Shown: positions 8,344 through 16,701 of the stretch, piece after piece
Layout of the letters: each line of letters starts with the position of its first letter
Position numbering within the stretch: position 1 is the first letter of the stretch
From: Streptomyces luteolifulvus
GTDB taxonomy: Bacteria; Actinomycetota; Actinomycetes; Streptomycetales; Streptomycetaceae
Direction: 5' to 3'
Length of the DNA: 64,000 nucleotides
Assembly: GCF_008806595.1 (NCBI RefSeq)
Contig: NZ_VZRB01000002.1
Location: 434,001 to 498,000 of the forward strand
Notes under the pieces: model-generated
The model's input: only the letters and a program-made list of their open reading frames with translations
Databases searched by the model: none
Told to the model about the DNA's origin: nothing
Translations under genes and position numbers: made by a program

Positions 8344-8943
8344 CTAGGTACTGACGCCCGGGACAGCCGTCAACTGCTCGTAGTCGCCGCTGCGATGACG
8401 GACCATCAGGGTGATCTCGGCGCCGGATCGGGCGCCGGCGACCGCACGGGCGAGGTCGGCGGCCGAGTCGATACGGGTGCGGCCGACGGCGAGCAGTACG
8501 TCACCCCTGACCAGGCCCGCAGTGTGACCGGAGCCGGGCACATGGACACCGACGACCAGGGCTCCCGGCTTCGCTGCGTCCACGGCCTCCACACCGAGGG
8601 TCACGCGCGCGGAGGCGGGGGAGGGCGCCGACGGCGACGGGCCGGGGTGCGGTATGGCCGGGGGGCGCCCCGGGGACGGTCCCTGTCCCACCGCCTGCCG
8701 CTCCGCCTCGGCGAGCCCGCTGATGCCGATCACCGTGGCGCCCGTCGTCCCGAGCCCCACCCCGGCCGGCACCAGGACGGTCCCGGCGAGCAGAACGAGC
8801 AGCAGGGTCATGAGCCGGCTGCAGCGCCGGGGCGCGGTGTGCGGGTGCCGGACGGGAGCGGAGCCGGTTCCCCTGCCGGAGCCGCCGCCTCCGCGCTCCT
8901 GGCGGCCGGGGATCGGCTTGGGACGCAACGCGGTCTGTTCCAT
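8344..8943 (-). CDS. Membrane-anchored PDZ domain protein
   Basis: A 199-residue protein. A basic, Gly/Arg-rich cytoplasmic segment (1-43) precedes one membrane helix (about 44-66, LMTLLLVLLAGTVLVPAGVG), a Pro/Ser-rich linker (95-112) and a PDZ domain (113-199) with LGVEAVDA and the GLVRGDVLLAVGRTRI core. No protease domain is attached, so it is not an HtrA; it could bind the C-termini of extracytoplasmic proteins. GGAGG lies seven bases before the ATG. The gene is separate from the LysE gene (about 100 bp apart) and from LysR. Confidence 0.85.
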   Translation of the reverse strand: MEQTALRPKPIPGRQERGGGGSGRGTGSAPVRHPHTAPRRCSRLMTLLLVLLAGTVLVPAGVGLGTTGATVIGISGLAEAERQAVGQGPSPGRPPAIPHPGPSPSAPSPASARVTLGVEAVDAAKPGALVVGVHVPGSGHTAGLVRGDVLLAVGRTRIDSAADLARAVAGARSGAEITLMVRHRSGDYEQLTAVPGVST

Positions 8944-9019
8944 GGTTCGCCTCCGGCTGGTGCCCTACCCGGCGCACCGGCCCGGCACGAGCCACGAACG
9001 AGTGAGACTGACAGCCCGG

Positions 9020-9883
9020 TCAGGAACGGGACACGGCCTCCGCCAGCCTCGCCGCCGCCCCTGACAGCGACCCCGCGTACACCAGTTCCGTCCGATGGAC
9101 CAGACGTGGTTCGGTGACCGGGACGGCGACCGCGCCCGGCACTCCGGTGGCTGCCGACCGGGGCAGCAGGGTCAGCCCCTGACCCGCGGCGGCGAGGGCG
9201 GTGAGCGTGCGGACGTCCGTGCCGTCGTAGCGCAGGGACGGGCGGAAGCCCCGGCCGCCGTTCGCGGCGCGGAGCTGGGCGAGGGGGAGGCCCGTGTCGG
9301 GGGCGTCCAGCCAGCGGGCGTCGGCCAGGTCACCGAGGCGCAGCCGGGCACGGCGGGCGAGGGGGTGCGTGGCGGGTAGCAGGGCGCAGACCGGTTCCTC
9401 GCCCACGCCGTACGTGCTCAGAGGTGCCACGTCGGGGAGCCGGAGCGGGTCGCTCGGTGCGGCCAGGCCGTCCACCAGGCCCACTTCTGCGGCGCCGGTG
9501 GCGACCGCGGCGGGGATCTCGTCGCGGGCGAGGACGCGCAGGGTGACGCCGGTGGGCGGCAGCGCGGCGAGGACGTACGGTCCCAGCGCCGTCGGTGCGC
9601 TCACGAGGGTCAGGCCGTGTTCGGGTGCCGTCGCCATCCGGGCGACGTCCGCTCGGGCCGCGTCCAGGCGCAGCAGCAGCGGCCCGGCGTGCTCCAGGAG
9701 CCGCTCGCCGGCCTGTGTGGGGGCGACGGGGCGACGGGTGAGCAGCGGCGCGCCGAGGTCCTGTTCGAGCGCCGCGATCTGCTGGGACACCGCGGACTGG
9801 GTGTACCCGAGCTCCCGCGCGGCCTCGGAGAACGAGGCGAGGCGGGCCACGGTGACGTACGTGCGCAGCAGGTGCGGATCCAT
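9020..9883 (-). CDS. LysR family transcriptional regulator
   Basis: A 287-residue LysR-type regulator. The winged helix-turn-helix occupies residues 1-60 (FSEAARELGYTQSAVSQQIAALEQDLGAPLL) and the effector-binding domain spans 90-285. It is divergent from the amidotransferase-like gene, with starts 86 bp apart. That gap contains an AT-rich patch with the palindrome CAGTACTG (9900-9907), the usual location of a LysR operator. By position it probably regulates the divergent gene and perhaps the P450 beyond. The inducer is unknown. Confidence 0.93.
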   Translation of the reverse strand: MDPHLLRTYVTVARLASFSEAARELGYTQSAVSQQIAALEQDLGAPLLTRRPVAPTQAGERLLEHAGPLLLRLDAARADVARMATAPEHGLTLVSAPTALGPYVLAALPPTGVTLRVLARDEIPAAVATGAAEVGLVDGLAAPSDPLRLPDVAPLSTYGVGEEPVCALLPATHPLARRARLRLGDLADARWLDAPDTGLPLAQLRAANGGRGFRPSLRYDGTDVRTLTALAAAGQGLTLLPRSAATGVPGAVAVPVTEPRLVHRTELVYAGSLSGAAARLAEAVSRS

Positions 9884-9969
9884 GCGCCCAGGATTCCATC
9901 AGTACTGCTTATCGAGCATCCAGAAATCATCGTTGGACGTGAACCCGACGCCGCGCCCAGGATGAAGCC

Positions 9970-10704
9970 ATGACGGACAGCGCAGCCCATATCGCCGAGG
10001 TCGCCCTGGTCGGCGACCGCTCCCCCAACGTCGTCTCGCACACCCGCATCCCGCTCCTGCTCCAGGCCCTCGCCGAACGTGACCGGCTCGTCCTGGACCC
10101 TTACTGGATCCCGTCCGAGGACGCCGAGGCGGCGGACGCGGTGCGCGGCTTCGACGCCGTGTGGGTGGTGCCCGGCAGCCCGTACCGCAGTGAGGCGGGT
10201 GTCCTGAACGCGATCCGCACCGCGCGCGAGGAGGGCATCCCCTTCCTCGGCACGTGCGGCGGGTTCCAGCACGCGCTGCTGGAGTTCGCCCGCGGCGCGT
10301 GCGGGCTGACGCATGTGGCGCACGCCGAGAACGACCCCGGCGCCGACGACTTCCTCATCGAGCCGCTGGCCTGCTCACTGGCGGGCCACGAGAACACGGT
10401 CCACGTCGAGCCGGGTTCGCTCGCCCACTCCGTGATCGGCTCGGAGCGGACGGTCGAGCGCTACTCCTGCCACTACGGCCCCTCTCGCCATCTGGAGACC
10501 CTTGAGGCGCACGGCCTGCGCTTCTCGGGACGCGACGACGACGGTCAGGTGCGCCTGGCCGAACTCACGGGCCACCCCTTCTTCCTGGCCTCGCTCTTCC
10601 AGCCGGAGCTGTACGGCGACGGCTCGCGCCCCCACCCGATGATCCGGGGGCTGGCGCGCGCGGCGGTCGAGCACGCGTCACGCACCGCACATCAGTCCGT
10701 GTGA
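9970..10704 (+). CDS. CTP-synthase C-terminal-like glutamine amidotransferase homologue
   Basis: A 244-residue class I glutamine-amidotransferase fold. The nucleophile-elbow cysteine is C96 in FLGTCGGFQH. The usual FHPE of the triad is FQPE here, so the catalytic histidine is replaced by Gln, and glutaminase activity is doubtful. It resembles proteins annotated as CTP synthase C-terminal region-related (seleno)protein, which stand alone without the synthase domain. No partner synthase is nearby. It is divergent from LysR, and the P450 starts 21 bp after its stop, so the two may be cotranscribed. Confidence 0.8.
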   Translation: MTDSAAHIAEVALVGDRSPNVVSHTRIPLLLQALAERDRLVLDPYWIPSEDAEAADAVRGFDAVWVVPGSPYRSEAGVLNAIRTAREEGIPFLGTCGGFQHALLEFARGACGLTHVAHAENDPGADDFLIEPLACSLAGHENTVHVEPGSLAHSVIGSERTVERYSCHYGPSRHLETLEAHGLRFSGRDDDGQVRLAELTGHPFFLASLFQPELYGDGSRPHPMIRGLARAAVEHASRTAHQSV

Positions 10705-10725
10705 AGGGTCCGGTGTGATCCTCGC

Positions 10726-12045
10726 GTGACGTCGGGTCCGGGTGCCGGGCCGGGTATGTCTGGGGATGTGACCGAGAGCCCTGAGGTGAGCGAGAGCCCC
10801 GACGTCCCCGACGTCTTCGATCCGCGCCGGTACGCCGTCGGGGTGCCGTACGCCGACTACCGCGTCCTGCGCGACCACCACCCGGTGGCCTGGCAGGAGG
10901 AGCCGGAGGTGCTGGGCTGGCCGGCGGGGCCCGGTTTCTGGGCGGTGACCCGGCACGCGGACGTGGTGCGGGTGCTCAAGGACCCGGCCACGTACTCCTC
11001 GCACCTCGGCGCGACACAGATCCGGGACCCGGATCCGGACGACCTGCCGTTCATCCGTCGCATGATGCTCAATCAGGATCCGCCGGGCCACGGGCGGTTG
11101 AGGCGGCTGGTCAGCCGGGCCTTCACTCCGGGGCGCATCGAGCGCTTCACGGCGGTCGCCGAGAAGCGGGCGCGGACGCTGTTCGGGCAGGCCCTTCGCA
11201 CAGCACGGGAGTCGGACGGCACGGTCGATGTCGTCACCGCCGTGACCGACGACTACGCGCTGCTGAACCTCACCGACCTGCTGGGTGTCCCGGAGTCCGA
11301 CCGCGGGCTGCTGCTGCAGTGGACGCAGCGGGTCATCGGCTACCAGGACCCGGACGAGGCCGGTCCGCCGGTGCTGGACAACGCCGGAAAGCCGGTCGAT
11401 CCGCGCTCGCCGGCCATGCTGCGGGACATGTTCGCCTACGCGGGACAGCTGGCCGCGCACAAGCGGCGCCACCCGGCCGACGACGTGATGACGACGCTCG
11501 CGCACGACGGTGATCTCGCGGACGCCGAGCTGGAGATGTTCTTCTTCCTGCTCACCGTCGCGGGCAACGACACCGTGCGCAGCGCGGCCCCCGGCGGGCT
11601 GCTGGACCTGGCCGAGCATCCGGGGACGTACGAGCTGCTGCGCACGGGCAGAGCCGAACTCGCCGCGACCGTCGAGGAGTTGCTGCGCAGACACCCGCCC
11701 GTGCTGACCTTCCGCCGTACCGCCGCCCAGGACACCGAGCTGGCGGGGCGACGGATCCGCGCGGGCGACAAGGTGGTCGTCTTCCATGCCTCCGCCAACC
11801 GCGACGAGCGGGTCTTCGACGCCCCGGACCAGCAGGACCCGTTTCGGACGCCGAACCCGCACGTGTCCTTCGGCGGCGGGCCGCACGTCTGTCTGGGCGC
11901 GCACTTCGCCCGGCTGCAGTTGCGGGTGCTCCACCGGGAGGCGCTACGGGCGCTGCCCGCAGCGCCCCGGACCGCCGGGCCCCCGGAACGCCTGGTGTCC
12001 AACTTCATCAATGGACTCAAGTCCCTGCCGTTGCAGGTGACTTGA
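10726..12045 (+). CDS. Cytochrome P450
   Basis: A 439-residue bacterial class I P450. The I-helix has LLTVAGNDTVRSA with the acid-alcohol pair (DT), the K-helix has EELLRR (ExxR), and the heme thiolate is C389 in FGGGPHVCLG. The AGNDT I-helix recalls steroid/fatty-acid hydroxylating families, but the substrate cannot be assigned. No ferredoxin or reductase gene is adjacent, so electrons must come from elsewhere. The start may be GTG 10726, ATG 10756 or GTG 10768; the first 25 residues are low-complexity and poorly informative. Confidence 0.93.
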   Translation: MTSGPGAGPGMSGDVTESPEVSESPDVPDVFDPRRYAVGVPYADYRVLRDHHPVAWQEEPEVLGWPAGPGFWAVTRHADVVRVLKDPATYSSHLGATQIRDPDPDDLPFIRRMMLNQDPPGHGRLRRLVSRAFTPGRIERFTAVAEKRARTLFGQALRTARESDGTVDVVTAVTDDYALLNLTDLLGVPESDRGLLLQWTQRVIGYQDPDEAGPPVLDNAGKPVDPRSPAMLRDMFAYAGQLAAHKRRHPADDVMTTLAHDGDLADAELEMFFFLLTVAGNDTVRSAAPGGLLDLAEHPGTYELLRTGRAELAATVEELLRRHPPVLTFRRTAAQDTELAGRRIRAGDKVVVFHASANRDERVFDAPDQQDPFRTPNPHVSFGGGPHVCLGAHFARLQLRVLHREALRALPAAPRTAGPPERLVSNFINGLKSLPLQVT

Positions 12046-12049
12046 GCGA

Positions 12050-13231
12050 CTATGCGCACACCTGGATCAGCGCATGGGTCCCCCCGGTCCGCCAGCGCTG
12101 GTCCTCCGCGGCGACCAGCGCGGCCTCCGTGCCGGCGTCCAGGCCGGTGACGACGTCGGACTTCAGGGTGCGCAGGGCGGCGACCGGGCCCGGGAAGTAC
12201 GCGGCGGCCTCGGTGAAGGGGGTGGTCGGGGGCCACAGTAGGTCGCCCACCAGGCGGCGGTAGTTGAGGTCGCCCTTCACGACGGTCAGCGCGGCCGCGG
12301 CGAACTCCTCACGGAGATCGGCGGGCATCCGCGCATACGGCAGCGGGGCGCAGGAGAAGGGGTGGGCCCGGACCGTGAGCCGGCCGTCGGCCATCGCGGA
12401 CCACAGGAGCTGCCCGTACGCGGCGGCCGCCCCCGGCGCCGCGGCCAGCCGGCGCAGCGCGTCGACCACGTCGGCGGTCGTGGCGTCGGAGACGTAGTAC
12501 GGGTACGGCTTGATGTGCAGGACGGCCCGCTCGACGCACCCGTGTTCGAGGAGGTGGGCGATGAGGAGCAGGTCCGGGATGAGTTCACGGCCGGCGTTGT
12601 CGGCGATCAGGCACAGCGTGCCCGCGCCGCTGAGCAGCGGCCACAGGTCCTCGCTGTCGTCGGCCACCAACCCCTGCGCGGCGGCCGGGGAGCCGGGGTG
12701 CTCGGTGGAGAGACGGAAGCCGAGGTCCGCGCGATTGCCCCACAGCGAGCCGTGCAGCAGGGCCCGCGCCTGCTCGTCGGCGGGCCGGCCGGCGAGGGTG
12801 TCGAGCGCGGTCAGTTCCTCGTCCGTCTCCGGGGCGTCGAGTTCGGCGAGCTTGAACGGCCGGAAGGGGTCGATGCCCTGCCAGGGGCCGGGCCCGAAGT
12901 AGCCGACCGTGTCGAGGAGCTGCCGGTAGAAGTAGCTCTCGGACCACAGCCAGGGCACGTCGAACCAGGAGCTGCCGGTGTACTCGCGCATGCCCCAGCC
13001 CTCCCAGCGGCCGAGGTCGTGCGCATCGGCGGGAAGGGGCTCGATCACGCCCTTGATGCAGTTGTCGAGCAGTGCGTCGAGCGCGCGGTGCCGGCCGGGG
13101 TCGTACGGGAAGGCCTCCCGCACCTGCCGGACGATGGCCGGATGCCGCTCGGCGAGGACGCTGTGCGGGAACGAGCCGGGTTCGTTGCCGAGGATCACGG
13201 GCGGGAACGGGATGTCGGGCATGTGACTCAC
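12050..13231 (-). CDS. DUF89 / ARMT1-like damage-control phosphatase family protein
   Basis: A 393-residue protein with the family landmarks LWGNRADLGF near 200, IADNAGRELIPDL near 240 and IKPYPYYVSDAT near 275, which hold the metal and phosphate site in DUF89 proteins. Members dephosphorylate metabolites that are abnormally phosphorylated. The exact substrate is not predictable. It lies 13 bp behind the TetR gene on the same strand and so is likely cotranscribed with it, and it converges on the P450 with 4 bp between the stops. ATG 13222 is an alternative start. Confidence 0.82.
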   Translation of the reverse strand: MSHMPDIPFPPVILGNEPGSFPHSVLAERHPAIVRQVREAFPYDPGRHRALDALLDNCIKGVIEPLPADAHDLGRWEGWGMREYTGSSWFDVPWLWSESYFYRQLLDTVGYFGPGPWQGIDPFRPFKLAELDAPETDEELTALDTLAGRPADEQARALLHGSLWGNRADLGFRLSTEHPGSPAAAQGLVADDSEDLWPLLSGAGTLCLIADNAGRELIPDLLLIAHLLEHGCVERAVLHIKPYPYYVSDATTADVVDALRRLAAAPGAAAAYGQLLWSAMADGRLTVRAHPFSCAPLPYARMPADLREEFAAAALTVVKGDLNYRRLVGDLLWPPTTPFTEAAAYFPGPVAALRTLKSDVVTGLDAGTEAALVAAEDQRWRTGGTHALIQVCA

Positions 13232-13244
13232 CGTATCGCGGGCA

Positions 13245-13892
13245 TCACATGGTTCTGATCTCCCGCTCCAGCTGGGTGGCGAGCGTCAGATAGCGGGCGC
13301 GGCGGGGCACCGGGACCATGCCGCGGATCAGGATCTGCCACATCTCGGCCAGTCTGCGCGGTTGCCGTCTGACCGGTTCGACGGAGCGGCCCACGACACG
13401 GGTGCCGACGAAGAAGCAGACCAGGGAGTGGGCGACGGCCTCGACGTCGGTGTCCGGGTGCAGGTCGGACTCCCTGACCGCGCCGAGCAGCCGACGGTAG
13501 GCGATGTCCAGCCATTCGGCGAAGGGGTGTCTGAGCGGCGGGCGCACCTCGACTCCGCCGGTGGCCAGCCGGAGTCCGGCCCGCGGGATGGGACCCTCGA
13601 CGGACAGCCGCGCTATGCCGAAGGTGATGCGCATCAGGGCTTCGAGCGAGGAGCAGTCCCTGGCGTCCATCTCGCTCGTCAGCCGGCGCGAGGCCCTGGC
13701 CTGGAGCTCCATGATGGCGTGGGCCAGGTCCTCCTTGGCCGCGAAGTGGAAGTACAGGGCGCCCTTGGTGACTTGGGCGTGGTCGACGATGTCACTCAGA
13801 CTTGTCGACTCGTAGCCGCGCCGGTCGAACAGGTCGGCGGCGGCCGTGATGATCGTCGCGCGGGTCTGCTCGGCGCGTAACTGCCTCGCCAT
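13245..13892 (-). CDS. TetR family regulator of the gamma-butyrolactone receptor type (pseudo-receptor candidate)
   Basis: A 215-residue regulator whose helix-turn-helix, VTKGALYFHFAAKEDLAHAI (41-60), is the form found in ArpA/ScbR-type butyrolactone receptors. It is similar to the second receptor gene at 15097-15744 and sits next to the AfsA-family synthase gene, 93 bp downstream of it. Two receptor homologues flanking one synthase gene is common in Streptomyces, where one is often a pseudo-receptor responding to other ligands. Which of the two is the true receptor cannot be decided from sequence. DUF89 follows after 13 bp. Confidence 0.88.
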   Translation of the reverse strand: MARQLRAEQTRATIITAAADLFDRRGYESTSLSDIVDHAQVTKGALYFHFAAKEDLAHAIMELQARASRRLTSEMDARDCSSLEALMRITFGIARLSVEGPIPRAGLRLATGGVEVRPPLRHPFAEWLDIAYRRLLGAVRESDLHPDTDVEAVAHSLVCFFVGTRVVGRSVEPVRRQPRRLAEMWQILIRGMVPVPRRARYLTLATQLEREIRTM

Positions 13893-13952
13893 CGGCTGAA
13901 CACTCCTGGGACGGAACCGGACTCACTCCTGGCAGCGAAAAGAACGGGTCAT

Positions 13953-13966
13953 GCCGTTTGTTTCTT
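13953..13966. promoter_or_regulatory. Candidate ARE half-site upstream of the TetR gene
   Basis: GCCGTTTGTTTCTT lies in the 93-bp gap upstream of the regulator. It shares CGTTTGTTT or GGTTTGTTT with the site in the divergent promoter at 15039-15054 and resembles the half-site recognised by ArpA-type receptors. Only one half is convincing. Confidence 0.4.
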
Positions 13967-13985
13967 ACTCGCTGTACACGATATC

Positions 13986-14963
13986 TCACCGTACGCCGGT
14001 CCCTACGCGGCACTTGAACAGGATCGACTCACCCTGTTTTCCCACGACTTGTATGTGCTCGTCGTCCTCGTCCGTGACCTGGATCCAGGTGGCACGGTCG
14101 AGTTCGGCGTACTGGTGGAAGACGGTGTGGAACGACGCCGGAAGCCGGCAGTCGAGGCCCCGGGCCCGTACCGCCTGGCGGGCGGCCTCCATAAGCAGCA
14201 TGCCGGGCACATGGTCGAGGGGGTGGTCGAAGAAAACGGGGTGGGTGGTATCGACGCGCAGCTGCCAGCGGTCGCGGCGGCGGGTCGGGGCCAGGACGAC
14301 GTCCGCGGGCAGGGCCCGGTCCACGGCCTCGGCGGGCAGTCCGGGCGGGACGGGAAGTGCGGAGACGGTGTCCGGGGTGCGGCCGCCGCGCAGCCGCCGG
14401 TAGACGCTCTCGCTGGTCCAGGAGACGGCGATGTGCCCGGTCGCGACGGTCTCGTCGCCGAGCCGTACGTCCGCCTCGTAGCGGATGGCGGCCGGGCGGG
14501 AGCCGCGCCGGCGGACCTCGGTGACGGTGATGCCGACGACCGGCTCGGCGGGTATGGGGCCGACGGCCAGCTGCTCGGGCCGCGTGGTGATCCGCAGCTC
14601 GTGGAGCACGAACCGGTGGTCGAGGGGAACGTCGTACTCGGTGTGCGCAAGGAGTGCACCGCACTGACGGACGGTCTCCGCGACCAGGAGCGGTTCGTAC
14701 GACGTCCGGTCGGGCGACACGTGTAACTGGTGGGCCCGCGGCCACTGGGCAACGACGGTGAAACGCTCGGGTCCCGTGCCGGTCCAGCCGGTGAGCAAGG
14801 TCTCCGCGACCGCCGCCCGGTGCACGAACTGACGGGGAACGGTGGCCGTCAAGGTCTTCAGGATGTCGGGTGCCTTCGGGGTCTCGTATGTCGTCGAGGC
14901 CTCGTTCGTGTTCGGGGTCTCGTCTGTCTTCGGGGTCTCGGCAAGCTGCCGCAGTTGAGGCAT
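13986..14963 (-). CDS. AfsA/ScbA family gamma-butyrolactone biosynthesis protein
   Basis: A 325-residue AfsA-family enzyme that condenses a beta-ketoacyl chain with dihydroxyacetone phosphate to start gamma-butyrolactone synthesis. Two AfsA repeats are visible: one at about 45-175 (VHRAAVAETLLTGW) and one at about 215-320 (LPADVVLAPTRRRDRWQLRVDTTHPVFFDHPLDHVPGMLLMEAARQ). The extreme N-terminus (8-35) is an unusual run of TPKTDE-like hexapeptides encoded by imperfect 18-bp DNA repeats. GGGAGG precedes the ATG. It is divergent from the ScbR-type receptor gene, and its promoter overlaps a candidate receptor site. Confidence 0.93.
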   Translation of the reverse strand: MPQLRQLAETPKTDETPNTNEASTTYETPKAPDILKTLTATVPRQFVHRAAVAETLLTGWTGTGPERFTVVAQWPRAHQLHVSPDRTSYEPLLVAETVRQCGALLAHTEYDVPLDHRFVLHELRITTRPEQLAVGPIPAEPVVGITVTEVRRRGSRPAAIRYEADVRLGDETVATGHIAVSWTSESVYRRLRGGRTPDTVSALPVPPGLPAEAVDRALPADVVLAPTRRRDRWQLRVDTTHPVFFDHPLDHVPGMLLMEAARQAVRARGLDCRLPASFHTVFHQYAELDRATWIQVTDEDDEHIQVVGKQGESILFKCRVGTGVR

Positions 14964-15024
14964 GTCCCTCCCTCGGCCCCCCGAAAGCGATGACGGACGG
15001 CGACGGGGCCGTGCCGGTGAGCGC

Positions 15025-15054
15025 TAGAGTACGAGGCGCACGGTTTGTTTTCAA
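15025..15054. promoter_or_regulatory. Overlapping divergent promoters with candidate butyrolactone-receptor (ARE-like) site
   Basis: On the minus strand TTGAAA (15054-15049), a 17-base spacer and TACTCT (15031-15026) form a good promoter for the AfsA-family gene. On the plus strand TAGAGT (15025-15030) is a typical Streptomyces -10 for the receptor gene. Between and across them lies CACGGTTTGTTTTCAA (15039-15054), whose core matches the receptor half-site form CGGTTTGT. A bound receptor would block both promoters. Only one half of the palindrome is well conserved. Confidence 0.55.
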
Positions 15055-15096
15055 TGAGACTCATGATGCCCAACTCGGCGCAGGGGAGGGGCTCTT

Positions 15097-15744
15097 ATGG
15101 CACGGCAAGAGCGCGCCATCAGGACGCGCAAGGCGATCCTGGAGGCCGCGGGCGCGGTCTTCGACGAACACGGCTATGCCTCCACCACCATCGCGATGGT
15201 CCTGGAGCGGGCCGAAGTCACCAAGGGCGCGCTGTACTTCCACTTCCCCTCCAAGGAATCCCTCGCCCAGGCCGTGCTGGACGAGCAACTGCCGTTCGGT
15301 ACCGTGCCGCCGCACCCGTGCAAACTGCAGGAGATCATCGACATCACCTTCGTCTTCGGGCAGCGGTTGGTGGGCAACTCCCTGCTGCAGGGAAGCGTGC
15401 GGCTCACCGTGGACCAGTGCGCGCCGCCGGGCGTCGATCACACGGGGCCGTACCGGCAGTGGGCCGAGCTCCTGGTCGCGCTCATGCAACAGGCCAGGGA
15501 ACAGGGCGAGTTGCTGCCCACGGTGGTCCTCAGGGACACGGTGGAACTGCTGGTCGGCGCGTTCGCCGGCGTTCAGCAGATGTCACGGGCGCTCAGCGGC
15601 CGCGAGGACCTCGGGCACCGGATCTCGGTCCTGTGGTCCCACATCCTGCCGAGCATCGCCGTGCCGGGTCTGCTCCTCGGCCTGGACAGCAAGCCCGACC
15701 GGGGCACCCGGATCCTGGCCGACATCGAACTGTCCGGGTACTGA
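15097..15744 (+). CDS. TetR family gamma-butyrolactone receptor (ScbR/ArpA type)
   Basis: A 215-residue regulator with the canonical receptor helix-turn-helix TTIAMVLERAEVTKGALYFHF (30-50) and a ligand domain containing the tryptophan-bearing stretches typical of the family (YRQWAELLVAL, ISVLWSHILP). It is divergent from the AfsA-family gene, and an NmrA-like gene starts three bases after its stop. The synthase-receptor-reductase arrangement resembles scbA-scbR-scbB of S. coelicolor. It is probably the butyrolactone receptor repressing the divergent pair through the site at 15039-15054. Confidence 0.92.
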   Translation: MARQERAIRTRKAILEAAGAVFDEHGYASTTIAMVLERAEVTKGALYFHFPSKESLAQAVLDEQLPFGTVPPHPCKLQEIIDITFVFGQRLVGNSLLQGSVRLTVDQCAPPGVDHTGPYRQWAELLVALMQQAREQGELLPTVVLRDTVELLVGAFAGVQQMSRALSGREDLGHRISVLWSHILPSIAVPGLLLGLDSKPDRGTRILADIELSGY

Positions 15745-15747
15745 GAC

Positions 15748-16602
15748 GTGATCCTGCTGACCGGAGCGACCGGCACGGTCGGACGGCTGGTGACCCGGCG
15801 CCTCGCGGGCGCGGTACCGCTCCGGCTGCTGACCCGGGATCCCGGCCGCGCGGCCGGCCAGGCCGGCCCCCGGGTCGAGGTGGTCGGCGGGGACTTCGCG
15901 GACCGCCCGAGTCTGGACCGGGCGCTGACCGGCGTACGGTCGGCCCTGCTCGTCACCGCCGACCCGCTGACGCAGGCCCATGACGAGCACTTCGTGGCGG
16001 CCGCGCGGGCGGCGGGCGTACGGCATGTGGTGAAGCTGTCGGCCCTTGCGGTCACCGATCCCGGGGCGAGAGACCTGATCACCACCTGGCAGCGCGGCAA
16101 CGAACAGCTTCTGCTCGGCTCGGGGCTGTCGTGGACGCTGCTGCGCCCGCGGGCCTTCATGACCAACACCCTCGGCTGGGCGCGCTCGGTGAGGGAGGAG
16201 GGCGTGGTGCGGGCGCAGAACGGTACGGCGGCCAACGCGACCGTCGATCCGCGGGACATCGCCGAGGTGGCGGCGCGGGCGCTGCTGAACCCCGACACGC
16301 ACGCGGGGCGGGCGCACGCGCTCACCGGCCCGGAGGCGGTGAGCGCGGTGCGGCAGACGGAGATCCTCGGTGAGGTCCTGCACCGCCCGCTGCGGTTCGT
16401 CGAACTGACCGAGGACGAGGCCCGCCGCCGGCTGCTCGCCCGTCTGCCCGCTCCGGTGGCCGACGCGCTCGTGGAGAGCGCACGGCGCGGGCGGGCAGGT
16501 GCCAAGACACGGGTGGACCCCACGATGGAGCAGCTGCTGGGCCGTCCTGCGGGCGGCTACCGGGAGTGGGCGCGGGACCATGTGCCGGTGTTCCGGACGT
16601 GA
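15748..16602 (+). CDS. NmrA-like NAD(P)-binding reductase, likely butyrolactone biosynthesis
   Basis: A 284-residue Rossmann-fold protein beginning MILLTGATGTVGRLV (dinucleotide-binding GxxGxxG at 6-12), followed by LLTRDPGRAA and a variable C-terminal region. It lacks the YxxxK pair of classical short-chain dehydrogenases, which fits the NmrA/atypical SDR group. The GTG start is three bases past the stop of the receptor gene, so the two are cotranscribed. A reductase step is needed in gamma-butyrolactone synthesis, and S. coelicolor places scbB beside scbR; that role is inferred from context. Confidence 0.82.
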   Translation: MILLTGATGTVGRLVTRRLAGAVPLRLLTRDPGRAAGQAGPRVEVVGGDFADRPSLDRALTGVRSALLVTADPLTQAHDEHFVAAARAAGVRHVVKLSALAVTDPGARDLITTWQRGNEQLLLGSGLSWTLLRPRAFMTNTLGWARSVREEGVVRAQNGTAANATVDPRDIAEVAARALLNPDTHAGRAHALTGPEAVSAVRQTEILGEVLHRPLRFVELTEDEARRRLLARLPAPVADALVESARRGRAGAKTRVDPTMEQLLGRPAGGYREWARDHVPVFRT

Positions 16603-16701
16603 ACCCGGGCGCGCGGACGCAAGCGGCGGTCGTACGGACGGCGGGGCCGGCCGGGGCCCCAACCCCCCCGGCGGGCCCGCCCGCTCAAGGGGACCGTTCG
16701 C

